Program-made: the position numbers and the translations under genes
The notes under the pieces: model-generated
Database searches by the model: none
The model's input: the letters and a program-made list of their open reading frames with translations, nothing else
Told to the model about the DNA's origin: nothing
Source: Neptunicoccus sediminis
GTDB taxonomy: Bacteria > Pseudomonadota > Alphaproteobacteria > Rhodobacterales > Rhodobacteraceae
Assembly (NCBI RefSeq): GCF_001719615.1
Contig: NZ_MDVX01000012.1
Location: 1 to 64,000, forward strand
Direction: 5' to 3'
Length of the DNA: 64,000 nucleotides
Part shown: piece after piece, positions 27,032 to 35,871 of the stretch
Position numbering within the stretch: the first letter of the stretch is position 1
How the letters are laid out: each line of letters begins with the position of its first letter

Positions 27032-28197
27032 TCCTTTAGCGGCAGTCCTTCGACCAGCCGCTCTGTCAGGGCGGCAAGCATCCGGTCGCATTTTTCAAGC
27101 TGGTCGGCGCTGACAAACTCATCGGGTTTATGGCCCTGCGCCATGCTGCCCGGCCCGCAAACCACCGTAGGAATACCAACGCGGCTGGAGAACAGCCCGC
27201 CCTCGGTGCCAAAGGCCACTTTCATTGTGTCATTCGCGCCGAGAAGGGATTTCACAAAGGCCACTACCGCGCCGTCTTCGGGCGTTGCCAGACCGGGATA
27301 GGTGTTGGCGGTCATCTCGATGTTGATGGCGGCTTCGGGGGCAATGACGCGGGCGCGGTTGGCGATTTCCTCGGCGCGGTCCTTAATTTCCTGCATCAGC
27401 GCTTCGGGATCGTTTTCGGCCAGATTGCGAATTTCAAAGGTGACTTCACAGCGGTTGGGCACGATGTTCAGGGCCACACCTGCGTTGATCAGCCCCACAT
27501 GCAGCGTGGTATAGGGCACGTCATAGTCAAAATCCTGCGCACCAGTCGCTGCAAGCCGTTCCTGAATACGGCGGATTTCGCCAATCAGATCCGTGGCGAG
27601 GTAGATCGCATTCACCGCTTGCGGGGCAAGCGCGGAATGACCCTCGCGCCCGATGCAGGTGGCTTTGGCGGCGGTCTTGCCTTTGTGACCCACAGCGACC
27701 TGCATAGAGGTCGGCTCCCCTACGATACACATGGCCGGTTTGAACGGCGCGGTTTCCAGCATGTCGATCAGGCTGCGTACACCAATGCAGCCGATTTCCT
27801 CGTCATAGGAAAAGGCCAGATGCAAAGGGGTTTGCAGGTCCAATGTGCTGGCGCCAAGAGCCGCAGAAAGCGCACTGGCCACGAAACCTTTCATGTCACA
27901 GGTGCCGCGCCCGTAATATAGCCCGTCCTCAAAAGTCAGCTCAAAGGGCGGTTTGCTCCAGTTCTGGCCAGCCACGGGCACCACATCTGTATGACCGGAC
28001 AGCAGCACGCCGGGACGGTCGGTCGGGCCGATGGTGGCGAAAAGATTGGCCTTCTTGCCGCTGTCATCGGGCAGCAGCGTGACCTCTGCGCCCGCATCCC
28101 GCAACAGGCCCGCGCACCATTCGATCAGGTCCATGTTCGGATTGGCCGAGGTTGTGTCAAAAGCGATCAGTTTCTTGAGAATCTCTGCGGTTTGCAT
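27028..28197 (-). CDS. argE: Acetylornithine deacetylase (M20 family)
   Basis: The 389-residue M20 zinc hydrolase removes the acetyl group of N-acetylornithine in arginine synthesis. Metal-site segments are visible: LSGHTDVVP (His ligand near residue 70), GRGTCDMKG (bridging Asp), FSYDEEIGC (catalytic and ligand Glu), GEPTS and the C-terminal QGHKPDEF (His ligand). Length and motifs match the ArgE type found in alphaproteobacteria. It starts at ATG 28197 and is single. An amidohydrolase of another acylated amino acid is the alternative. Its stop codon overlaps that of the convergent flavin reductase fusion gene. Confidence 0.9.
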   Translation of the reverse strand: MQTAEILKKLIAFDTTSANPNMDLIEWCAGLLRDAGAEVTLLPDDSGKKANLFATIGPTDRPGVLLSGHTDVVPVAGQNWSKPPFELTFEDGLYYGRGTCDMKGFVASALSAALGASTLDLQTPLHLAFSYDEEIGCIGVRSLIDMLETAPFKPAMCIVGEPTSMQVAVGHKGKTAAKATCIGREGHSALAPQAVNAIYLATDLIGEIRRIQERLAATGAQDFDYDVPYTTLHVGLINAGVALNIVPNRCEVTFEIRNLAENDPEALMQEIKDRAEEIANRARVIAPEAAINIEMTANTYPGLATPEDGAVVAFVKSLLGANDTMKVAFGTEGGLFSSRVGIPTVVCGPGSMAQGHKPDEFVSADQLEKCDRMLAALTERLVEGLPLKD

Positions 28198-28338
28198 CGG
28201 GTTTTCCTGCTTGGGATGTGTCGCGCTGTTCCTAACCCAAGCGGGCCGATAATGGAAATACCCTTCGCGCCGGAGTGGTGTTTTGTCAGGGGATATGGTT
28301 TCTGGCGGTTATTGCGATTTAAGAGGGAGGCAAGGACG

Positions 28339-29106
28339 ATGGCAGCGCCAGTGAACAGACTGAAGGAAAACCTCGCGGCGGGGCAGTTGCAGACGGGCTG
28401 CTGGCTCGGGCTTGTGGCGCCCTATGTCAGCGAGATTGCGGGCACGGCGGGATTTGACTGGGTGCTGATTGACGGGGAACACGCCCCAAACGGGATCGGC
28501 CAGATTTCCAGCCAGATCGGGGCGTTGCAGGGATCGGATTCAGCCATTGCCGTGCGGGTGCCTGTGGGTGAGGACTGGATCATTAAACAGGTGCTGGACG
28601 CAGGGGCGCAGACCGTGATGGTGCCAATGGTTGAGACCGGCGCACAGGCGCAGGCAATGGTGCGTGCAACGCGCTATGCGCCCGATGGGGTGCGCGGTGT
28701 CGGGGCTTCGGTGGGGCGGGCGTCCCACTGGACCGGCATTGCCGATTATTCGACCACGGCCAATGCGCAAATCTGTCTGATTGTACAGGTAGAGGCGCAG
28801 CGCGGGATCGACAATCTTGACGATATTCTTGCGGTTGAGGGTGTGGACGCGGTCTTCATCGGGCCTGCGGATCTGGCGGCGGATATGGGCTATCTCGGGC
28901 AGCTGGACGCGCCCGAAGTGATGGCCGCGATGGAGGATGCGGTGCTGCGCATCCGCGCTGCGGGAAAATCCGCTGGCATCATGTGCACCGATCCCGAATT
29001 TGCGCGGCAGGCGATTGGTTGGGGCGTGAATTTTGCAGCCGTGGCGGTGGATGCGATCACACTGTCGAACGGTTTGCGCGCTGCTGCGCGCGCCTTCAAG
29101 GACTAG
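28339..29106 (+). CDS. HpcH/HpaI-type aldolase
   Basis: The 255-residue class II pyruvate aldolase cleaves 4-hydroxy-2-oxo acids such as 4-hydroxy-2-oxoheptanedioate. Key segments are DGEHAPN near residue 46, MVPMVET, the metal-binding Glu in VQVEAQRGIDN, and FIGPADLAADMG with its metal-binding Asp. The frame extends far upstream, but the ATG at 28339 after GGGAGGCAAGGACG is the family start. No homoprotocatechuate genes adjoin it, so the true substrate is open. It is the only gene between argE and the 2Fe-2S membrane protein. Confidence 0.9.
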   Translation: MAAPVNRLKENLAAGQLQTGCWLGLVAPYVSEIAGTAGFDWVLIDGEHAPNGIGQISSQIGALQGSDSAIAVRVPVGEDWIIKQVLDAGAQTVMVPMVETGAQAQAMVRATRYAPDGVRGVGASVGRASHWTGIADYSTTANAQICLIVQVEAQRGIDNLDDILAVEGVDAVFIGPADLAADMGYLGQLDAPEVMAAMEDAVLRIRAAGKSAGIMCTDPEFARQAIGWGVNFAAVAVDAITLSNGLRAAARAFKD

Positions 29107-29226
29107 GGCGGCAGGGGCAGGAAAACCTTGTTTCTTGTGCCTGTTTGGGGTTGGATCGAGGCAGAGTAATTTCAATCTGCCGCGCCCGCCCGAGCAGGGG
29201 GCGGCTTTAAATATGGATTTCGCCCG

Positions 29227-30387
29227 ATGCCTGACGCGCCGCCGGACCCTGTTCAACTGGCCGGACTGCGCCGTGGTTTGATGATTGGCAGCGGGCTGGT
29301 GATGTTTGCCTTTCTGACCTGCCATCTGACCAATCTTGCGCTGGGGCTGCATTCGGTTGCATTGATGGACAGTTGGCGCTGGGCGCTGAGCGGGCTTTGG
29401 ACGGGACCTGTGATGCGGGTCGTGCTGGGCACGGCGCTGGTGTTGCATTTTTCGATGGCGCTGGTGACGATTTACTGTCGCAATACTCTGCGACTGCCGT
29501 CTTATGATATGGCCCAGCTTGTGGCCGGAGTGCTGATCGTGCCGCTGCTGGCGCCCCATGTATTCGGAATCATGGCCTATCACCCGTTGGGCCTTGTCCC
29601 GACCTATGATCTGGTTTTGCGGTATTTCTGGACCCTGTCGCCCTTTGACGGGTTGCGACAGGTCGTGATGCTGGTGGTGGCGTGGCTGCACGGAACGATC
29701 GGGGTTTATACGTGGCTGCGGTCACGCGACGGATCGGCGCGCAGCTTGCGGGTTTTCTATCCCTTTGTTGTCATCGTGCCCGTGCTTGCGCTGCTTGGCT
29801 ATGTTGAGGCCGGACGGCAGATTATTCCTGTTGCAGAAGGGGGCGGCGGTTATGTGATGGCACAAGACCCCAATGCGGCTGGCATACAGGTCGCACCGCA
29901 AGAGGCCGCGCAGATCGTTGCACAGGCCAAGCGGAACGGCATCCTGACCGGAGAGGTGGCTCTGGTGTTGGTGGCGCTGGCCTTTGCGGCGCGGGCGTTG
30001 CGGATTGCGGCACAAAAACAGGGTCAGGTGCAGGTGACATATCTGGGGCGGCGCAAGGCTAGCTTTGCCGCGCAATCCGGTCTGACCCTGCTAGAGATGG
30101 CGCGACTGAATGACGTGCCCCATGCCAATGTCTGTCGCGGGCGGGGGCGCTGTGGCACCTGCCGTGTGCGGGTGTTGCAAGGGGCGCAACAGCTACCTCC
30201 TCCGGACGCGCGGGAGCAAAAGGTGCTCGACCACTGGAACGCCGCCCCGAACGAGCGGCTGGCTTGTCAGCTTTTGCCCGATCACGGGTTTCTGGAGGTA
30301 GAGCGCGTGGTGCAGCCCGATTACTCCGATCTGGATTATTCCGCAGCCCGCACGAAATCCACCCTGCCGCAAGGTAACACCCCATGA
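29227..30387 (+). CDS. Membrane histidine-rich anchor fused to 2Fe-2S ferredoxin domain
   Basis: This 386-residue protein has about six membrane helices in residues 17-255. Histidines lie in or next to the helices (His33, His42, His74, His111, His119, His155), a layout like the dihaem anchor of succinate dehydrogenase. A C-terminal ferredoxin domain follows (~268-360) with Cys303, Cys309, Cys312 and Cys347 (C-x5-C-x2-C-x34-C). The same anchor-plus-ferredoxin arrangement is known at the N-terminus of CyaC-type adenylyl cyclases of alphaproteobacteria, where a cyclase domain follows; here that domain is absent. The gene overlaps the downstream MscS gene by ATGA, so the two are translationally coupled. 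A membrane redox sensor is the inference. Confidence 0.78.
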   Translation: MPDAPPDPVQLAGLRRGLMIGSGLVMFAFLTCHLTNLALGLHSVALMDSWRWALSGLWTGPVMRVVLGTALVLHFSMALVTIYCRNTLRLPSYDMAQLVAGVLIVPLLAPHVFGIMAYHPLGLVPTYDLVLRYFWTLSPFDGLRQVVMLVVAWLHGTIGVYTWLRSRDGSARSLRVFYPFVVIVPVLALLGYVEAGRQIIPVAEGGGGYVMAQDPNAAGIQVAPQEAAQIVAQAKRNGILTGEVALVLVALAFAARALRIAAQKQGQVQVTYLGRRKASFAAQSGLTLLEMARLNDVPHANVCRGRGRCGTCRVRVLQGAQQLPPPDAREQKVLDHWNAAPNERLACQLLPDHGFLEVERVVQPDYSDLDYSAARTKSTLPQGNTP

Positions 30388-32762
30388 GCGGGCTGCCAGT
30401 GGTGCTGCGTGTCCTGCTGTTCGGTGTTGCGATAAGCTTGGGCCTGCTAGCGCCACCTGCATTGGCGCAAATGTTGCCCGCAACGCAAGGGGACGCGCAA
30501 ACACCCGCGGCGCCGGCGCAAGCCTCTCCCAATGACATACGAGAGTTGATGCGTCTGCTGGCCGATCCGCAGATACAGGACTGGCTGCAAGAGGCGGCAA
30601 ACCCCGCAGAGGGAGCGGCGGCACAGGCCGCCAGGACAAGCCTGCGCCAGAAGATAGAAGCACGGCTTGCGGCCTTCGGGGATCGCGTGCAGGCGCTCGG
30701 GCTTGCATGGCAGATCGTGCCGCGCATTCCCGAAGTGCTTGCGTCGCAATGGGAACGGCAACTGTCCCACGCCCAGAAGGTGCGCTCGCTGACCTATATC
30801 CTGACCTTTCTTGTGATTGGTTTCGGACTGGAATGGCTTTACCGCCGTTATATGAATTTGGTGCTGCTGCGGATTGAACTGGCCCCGAAAGAAGCACCGC
30901 TGCAAAAGCTGGCAGGGGCTGTGTCGCGTGCGGCGATCATTTCGGGCGGTTTGCTGGTCTTTGCCATTGGCAGTATCGGCGCGTTTGAGATGTTCGACTG
31001 GCATCCGCTGGTGCAATCCGTGGTGCTGGATTTTCTGACACTGGTGCTGGTGGTGCGGGTTGCGCTGACCCTGTCGCTGTTCTTTCAGGCACCTTTCGCA
31101 CCGGAGTTGCGTCTGGTGCCCTATGGCACGCCGGTTGCAAAACATCTGCACCGTTTGCTTTGGGTGTTGTCGGTGACGGTGGGGCTGGCGGTGGTGCTGA
31201 GCCTTGTGCTGGCGCGGATGTCTGCGTTTCAGGACGATGCGGCGGATTTGCAGGCGGTGGTACTCGCCCAGAGCGTGGCACTGGCCGGACTGGTGTTGCT
31301 GGCGGCTTGGGGCTGTATCTGGGTCGGGTTCCGCCGTGTGCCCCGACTGACGGCAGCGGCCTGCGACCCTGCTGTGACCCGTTTCTGGCGCAATTACGCG
31401 ATTGTCTGGGTTGGCGCTGTCTTCGGCTGCTGGCTGGTCGGGGCGTTTGCACTGATGTGGAGCGTGGTGATTGTCGGGTTTGTAGTGCCGGCGCTAAAGC
31501 TGCTGGCAGCGTGGATTGACCATTTCTTTGACCAGTCCACCGCCGCCCTTTATGAAGAGCACAAGACCGAAGCAGCGGCGGAACTGGCCGCTTTTGAAGC
31601 TGCCGAGGCTGCGCGACAGGCAGAGGCACCAGAGGCAGCAGCAGGGGCAGAGGACGCGACGGAAACAACGGACCCCGCACCGCCCGTGGCCCCGCCCGAC
31701 ATGCCGGAATTTCACGATCCCTATATTTCGACGCGGCCTATCGTGAAACGGGCCGCCCGTTTCGTGCTTTTGATTGCAGCGGTTTTCGCATTGGCGTCTG
31801 CATGGGGCATTAATATCTTTGCACTCTCGCAGGATCGCAGCGTGGCGGGGCGTGCGCTTGAGGTATTGGTGGACAGTTTTGTGGCCTTGCTCTTTGCCGA
31901 TCTGGTCTGGACTTGGGCCAAGACCCTGATCGACAAGCGGATCGCGGATTACGAGCCTCCGGTAGACGGGCAGGCCCCCGGACCGGAGGCGCGGATGATT
32001 ACGTTGCTGCCTTTGCTCCGCACGATCCTGCTGGTGACATTGCTGACGATGGTCAGCCTGAGCGTGCTGACCGCGCTGGGCGTGAACATTGCGCCGATCC
32101 TTGCGGGGGCGGGGATCCTTGGCATCGCCATCGGTTTTGGCACGCAGTCGCTGGTGCGCGATATTGTGGCGGGAATTTTCTTTCTTATCGACGATGCCTT
32201 CCGTCTGGGGGAATATATCGAGGTGGGGGATCTGGTAGGAACCGTAGAGAGCATCTCGATCCGGTCCATGCGCATCCGCCACCATCGCGGCAAGGTTCAT
32301 ACCGTGCCTTATGGCGAACTGAAGTCCCTGACCAACCATTCCCGCGACTGGGTGATCATGAAGCTGGAATTCCGCGTGCCCTTTGACACCGACCTGATGC
32401 TGGTGAAAAAGCTGATTAAGAAGGTGGGCGCAGAACTGAAGGCAAACGAACACTACGGGCCAAGCATCCTGTCCACGCTGAAATCCCAAGGCGTGCGTCG
32501 CATGGAGGAGTTCAACATGGTGGTGGGCGTCAAATTCATGACCAAACCGGGCGAACAATGGCTGGTGCGCCGTGATGCCTATCAGAAGGTGCGCGACATA
32601 TTCGAGGCCAATGGCATCCGCATGGCAGAGCGTAACGTGAAGGTCGAGATCGCAGGGGGCGAACATCTTGATCCCGAGGCGCAAAAGGCTGTGGCTGGCG
32701 CCGCGCAGGATGCCATCGAGAAACCCTCGGCTCCGCCAAAACCCGTTCCCGACGAACCGTAA
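30384..32762 (+). CDS. Large MscS-family mechanosensitive channel
   Basis: The 792-residue channel has a Sec signal peptide (cleavage near LAPPALAQ, residue 29), a periplasmic helical segment (~50-125), several extra membrane helices (~135-390), an Ala/Glu-rich cytoplasmic loop (~400-450), more helices, and then the MscS core. The pore helix is the glycine/alanine-rich ILAGAGILGIAIGFGTQSLVRDIVAG near residue 570, followed by the beta and C-terminal cage domains. It releases solutes on hypo-osmotic shock in small family members; large ones have varied roles. Translational coupling to the 2Fe-2S membrane protein is unusual and suggests linked function. Confidence 0.9.
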   Translation: MSGLPVVLRVLLFGVAISLGLLAPPALAQMLPATQGDAQTPAAPAQASPNDIRELMRLLADPQIQDWLQEAANPAEGAAAQAARTSLRQKIEARLAAFGDRVQALGLAWQIVPRIPEVLASQWERQLSHAQKVRSLTYILTFLVIGFGLEWLYRRYMNLVLLRIELAPKEAPLQKLAGAVSRAAIISGGLLVFAIGSIGAFEMFDWHPLVQSVVLDFLTLVLVVRVALTLSLFFQAPFAPELRLVPYGTPVAKHLHRLLWVLSVTVGLAVVLSLVLARMSAFQDDAADLQAVVLAQSVALAGLVLLAAWGCIWVGFRRVPRLTAAACDPAVTRFWRNYAIVWVGAVFGCWLVGAFALMWSVVIVGFVVPALKLLAAWIDHFFDQSTAALYEEHKTEAAAELAAFEAAEAARQAEAPEAAAGAEDATETTDPAPPVAPPDMPEFHDPYISTRPIVKRAARFVLLIAAVFALASAWGINIFALSQDRSVAGRALEVLVDSFVALLFADLVWTWAKTLIDKRIADYEPPVDGQAPGPEARMITLLPLLRTILLVTLLTMVSLSVLTALGVNIAPILAGAGILGIAIGFGTQSLVRDIVAGIFFLIDDAFRLGEYIEVGDLVGTVESISIRSMRIRHHRGKVHTVPYGELKSLTNHSRDWVIMKLEFRVPFDTDLMLVKKLIKKVGAELKANEHYGPSILSTLKSQGVRRMEEFNMVVGVKFMTKPGEQWLVRRDAYQKVRDIFEANGIRMAERNVKVEIAGGEHLDPEAQKAVAGAAQDAIEKPSAPPKPVPDEP

Positions 32763-32902
32763 CCCCGCGCGCAGCGACCCTATGGGGGATTTTTGCCGAT
32801 ACGGTAAATTCAACGGAATTTTCATGTGGTCTTTGCGCCCGATGCGCTAGATTGAAAAAGAAAAACGAGCAGAAAAATCCAACCGGAAACGTAGGGGGCA
32901 GC

Positions 32903-33715
32903 GTGCGGTATCTTATATTGTGTTTAATGGTCATTGGACTGGTCAGTTGCGGGAACAACCGACAGCAACAGGTGCCAAAGACAACCAAGGTTCAACCGCC
33001 ACCCGAAATGGTATCCGGTAATCCCAAATTTGCCGACAGCGATCCGGTGGAGTGGACCGGATCAAAGCCGTGGCACTATCCGGTGCACGGGGTGGATGTC
33101 TCGCGTTATCAGATCGGGTTGGACTGGGACCAGTTGCGGGCCAACCACATATCCTTTGGCTTTATCAAGGCGACGGAAGGGGGCGATCACACTGATCCCC
33201 AGTTCTACCACCACTGGCGCGAGGCGGCCCGCGTGGGCATTCCCCGCGGCGCATATCATTTCTATTATTTCTGCCGCACACCCGAAGAACAGGCCCGCTG
33301 GTTTATCCAGCATGTGCCCAAAGATCCCGGTGCCTTGCCGCCGGTTCTCGATATCGAATGGAACCACCAGTCGCGCACCTGCCGTTTGCGTCCTGACGGG
33401 GAAACCGTGCGCGATGACATGCGGACCTTCCTTCGGATCATTGAAGCCCATTACGGCAAGCGTCCGGTGATCTACACCACGCCGGATTTCTACAAGGAAA
33501 ACGATCTGGGGCGGTTGAACGGCTATCCTTACTGGCTGCGGTCGGTCGCGGATCACCCCTCCAAAGTCTATCCGGGAGAACGCTGGGTTTTCTGGCAGTA
33601 CAGCGGTACAGGCCGTGTTCCCGGATCGCCCGGCGACATTGATCTGAACGTGTTTGACGGGACGCCTGCGCTCTGGCGGATGTGGTTGGCGCAGAACGGG
33701 ATCGCCCTGCGCTAG
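32903..33715 (+). CDS. Lipoprotein glycoside hydrolase family 25 (lysozyme-like)
   Basis: A 270-residue lipoprotein with a short signal peptide and lipobox GLVSC (lipidated Cys16), then a GH25 muramidase domain from about residue 60. Catalytic-site strands are visible: HGVDVSRYQ with the conserved Asp, FGFIKATEGG, and VLDIEWN with the D-x-E pair. It would cut the N-acetylmuramic acid bond of peptidoglycan. I prefer the GTG at 32903 (TAGGGGGCAGC upstream), which makes an ideal lipoprotein signal; a TTG at 32852 would add 17 polar residues and has no ribosome site. Confidence 0.85.
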   Translation: MRYLILCLMVIGLVSCGNNRQQQVPKTTKVQPPPEMVSGNPKFADSDPVEWTGSKPWHYPVHGVDVSRYQIGLDWDQLRANHISFGFIKATEGGDHTDPQFYHHWREAARVGIPRGAYHFYYFCRTPEEQARWFIQHVPKDPGALPPVLDIEWNHQSRTCRLRPDGETVRDDMRTFLRIIEAHYGKRPVIYTTPDFYKENDLGRLNGYPYWLRSVADHPSKVYPGERWVFWQYSGTGRVPGSPGDIDLNVFDGTPALWRMWLAQNGIALR

Positions 33716-33731
33716 TCCACGGTGTCACACC

Positions 33732-34337
33732 TTAATAAGACAGCGCCTTTTGCACGGCCGGACGCTGTTTCATCGACTCGTAATGGGTCGCAACACGGGG
33801 CAGGGTGGTGATGTCCACCCCGTCCCCTTTCAACCAACTGGCGGTTTTAAACAGATAGCCGTCCGCCAGTGTGTATTGTTCCCCCATCACCCAAGGCCCT
33901 TGCAGGTAATGGTCCTCGATCAGCGCGAAACTCTCAAACATCGTGGTTTTCACATGGGCGGCCATATCCTCTAGGCTGGACGGCTGTGTTGCCCAGCGGT
34001 GGCCCCGTTTGCGGTGGGCATGGTTCACGTGCACGGTGGAGGCGAGATAGCTGTTAAACTCCTGCCATTTGGCAAAAGCAAATGGATCGCGCGGCGCAAG
34101 ATCACGCTCTGGCACCAAAGCCGCGATATAGGCGAGAATGGCAGGTGTCTCGGTCAGAATACCCGCATCGCTCACCAGCGCAGGCACGCGGCCCTTGGGG
34201 TTGGTTTTCAGGTAGTCCGCGGAGCGCTGCTGCGTCGTTTCGAAATCCACCAGAGTCGCGGTGAAGGGCAGCTCGGCTTCATGCAGGGCAATCAGGCTGG
34301 CGAGAGCAACAGTGCCGGGGGCATAGAACAGTTCCAT
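33732..34337 (-). CDS. Glutathione S-transferase family protein
   Basis: The 201-residue protein has an N-terminal thioredoxin-like domain (~1-77) starting MELFYAPGTVALASLIALHEAELPF, with the glutathione-binding GRVPAL and the TETPAILAYIA segment carrying the Glu-Thr/Ser that binds the gamma-glutamyl group. A helical C-terminal domain follows (~85-195). Sub-family and substrate cannot be set. The frame extends upstream to 34604, but the ATG at 34337 with GAAGGATACCCG is the family start. It is convergent with the lysozyme gene. Confidence 0.88.
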   Translation of the reverse strand: MELFYAPGTVALASLIALHEAELPFTATLVDFETTQQRSADYLKTNPKGRVPALVSDAGILTETPAILAYIAALVPERDLAPRDPFAFAKWQEFNSYLASTVHVNHAHRKRGHRWATQPSSLEDMAAHVKTTMFESFALIEDHYLQGPWVMGEQYTLADGYLFKTASWLKGDGVDITTLPRVATHYESMKQRPAVQKALSY

Positions 34338-34505
34338 CGGGTATCCTTCAGTCATTTTCCGGCACCATGCGTCGGTTTTCGCGCAAAAACCAGAGCGGCA
34401 GAGAATTAATATCAAAGGTTTGTATATCCGGATTATAAGCATAGATATCAGACAGGCACAGGGTGCACGAACGCGCGCTGTGCAGGGTAAGGATACGGGT
34501 CTTTC

Positions 34506-35867
34506 ATGGAACAGAGCTTTGCTACCAAGTCGGCGTTTCGCTTTGGCTACGGGTTTTCGCCAACGGATCGGGATGTCGCGGGCGTTGACGACCTGCTGGC
34601 GCAACTACGCGGCCCTGATCTCGGCGTGGCACAGTTTGCCGGACCGATGCTGGAAGAACGGCTGGCGATCCAACGGGCCTACCAGCAATTGCGCAACACG
34701 ATGAAAAAAGGCGATGACTCCGTCAAACCAGAACTGAAAAAGGCCACCCGCCTGCGCAACCGGATGCGCGGTGATGACACCCGCCACTTGTTCCAGCGCG
34801 CGATGATGGACGGACAGGGCTTTCGCGAGAGGATCGCCTTCTTCTGGATGGACCACTTTACAGTGATCCCCAAGGGGCGTGCGGGCAATGCGCTTTGGGG
34901 GAATTACATCGAAGAAGGATTGCGCCCCCATATCACCGCCAGTTTCGGGGATCTGCTGGTGTCCGCTGTAACCCATCCTTCGATGCTGATTTATCTTGAT
35001 CAGGTGCGCTCTACCGGACCGAACTCCGCAGTGGGCAAACGCAAGAAACAGGGGTTGAATGAAAACCTCGCCCGTGAGGTGCTGGAACTGCACACAATGG
35101 GCGTTGGCGGCGCCTATACCCAAAGCGATGTGCGCCAGTTGGCCGAACTGCTGACGGGGCTCGACTTTGACAAGAACGGTGCGAAATTCAACAAACGCAA
35201 GGCAGAGCCGGGGGCGGAAACCGTGCTTGGCAAAACCTATGGCGGCGATCCGGCGCAGCGTAGTCACATCGAGGCCTTCTTGCGCGATGTGGCCCGCCAT
35301 CCCGACACAGCCCGCCATATTGCCCGCAAGCTGGCGGTGCATTTTGTCTCTGACACGCCGGAACAATCGCTGATCGACCATATCGAACAGGCTTTCTTGC
35401 AAACCGACGGAGATCTGCCCAGCGTTTACGGTGCCATGCTCGACCATCCGTCCGCATGGGCCCCCTTGGGCCAGAAAACCAAGCAACCGTTTGATTTCAT
35501 GGTGTCAAGCTATCGGGCGCTTGGCGTCACACCGCAGGATTACAACAAACCCTCTAATGGGCAGATCAACAAACGGCTGATGCTGCCGATGCAGTTTATG
35601 GGTCAACCCCTGCGAAAAGCCCCCGGTCCCAACGGCTGGCCGGAAGAGGCCGAAGCCTGGATCACCCCGCAAGGGCTGGCAGGGCGGCTGCAATGGTCTT
35701 TGTCCACCACCACCCGCTGGGGGCAGGATCTGGACCCGCGCGAATTTATCAACACCGCCCTGCGCGAACTGCCCGGTGGCACGCTCAAATTTGCCGTAGC
35801 CGGCGCGGAACGGCGCGTTGAGGGGCTGACGCTTGTGCTCGCCTCGCCCGAATTTAACAGGAGATAG
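34506..35867 (+). CDS. DUF1800 family protein
   Basis: The 453-residue protein matches DUF1800: FSPTDRD...DDLLAQL at the start, RIAFFWMDHFTV near residue 115, NLAREVLELHTMGVGGAYTQSDVRQLAELLTG near 190-220, and HPDTARHIARKLAVHFV near 260. The family has no proven activity and is nearly always paired with a DUF1501 protein, as here, four bases downstream. No signal peptide is visible, so it may travel with its Tat-exported partner or stay cytoplasmic. The start ATG is at 34506 with a weak AAGGATACGGG site. Confidence 0.9.
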   Translation: MEQSFATKSAFRFGYGFSPTDRDVAGVDDLLAQLRGPDLGVAQFAGPMLEERLAIQRAYQQLRNTMKKGDDSVKPELKKATRLRNRMRGDDTRHLFQRAMMDGQGFRERIAFFWMDHFTVIPKGRAGNALWGNYIEEGLRPHITASFGDLLVSAVTHPSMLIYLDQVRSTGPNSAVGKRKKQGLNENLAREVLELHTMGVGGAYTQSDVRQLAELLTGLDFDKNGAKFNKRKAEPGAETVLGKTYGGDPAQRSHIEAFLRDVARHPDTARHIARKLAVHFVSDTPEQSLIDHIEQAFLQTDGDLPSVYGAMLDHPSAWAPLGQKTKQPFDFMVSSYRALGVTPQDYNKPSNGQINKRLMLPMQFMGQPLRKAPGPNGWPEEAEAWITPQGLAGRLQWSLSTTTRWGQDLDPREFINTALRELPGGTLKFAVAGAERRVEGLTLVLASPEFNRR

Positions 35868-35871
35868 GCCG

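Noticed and set aside
24142-34337. Genomic island
   Set aside because: Gene content is accessory, but I see no tRNA, integrase, direct-repeat ends or obvious composition step at its borders.
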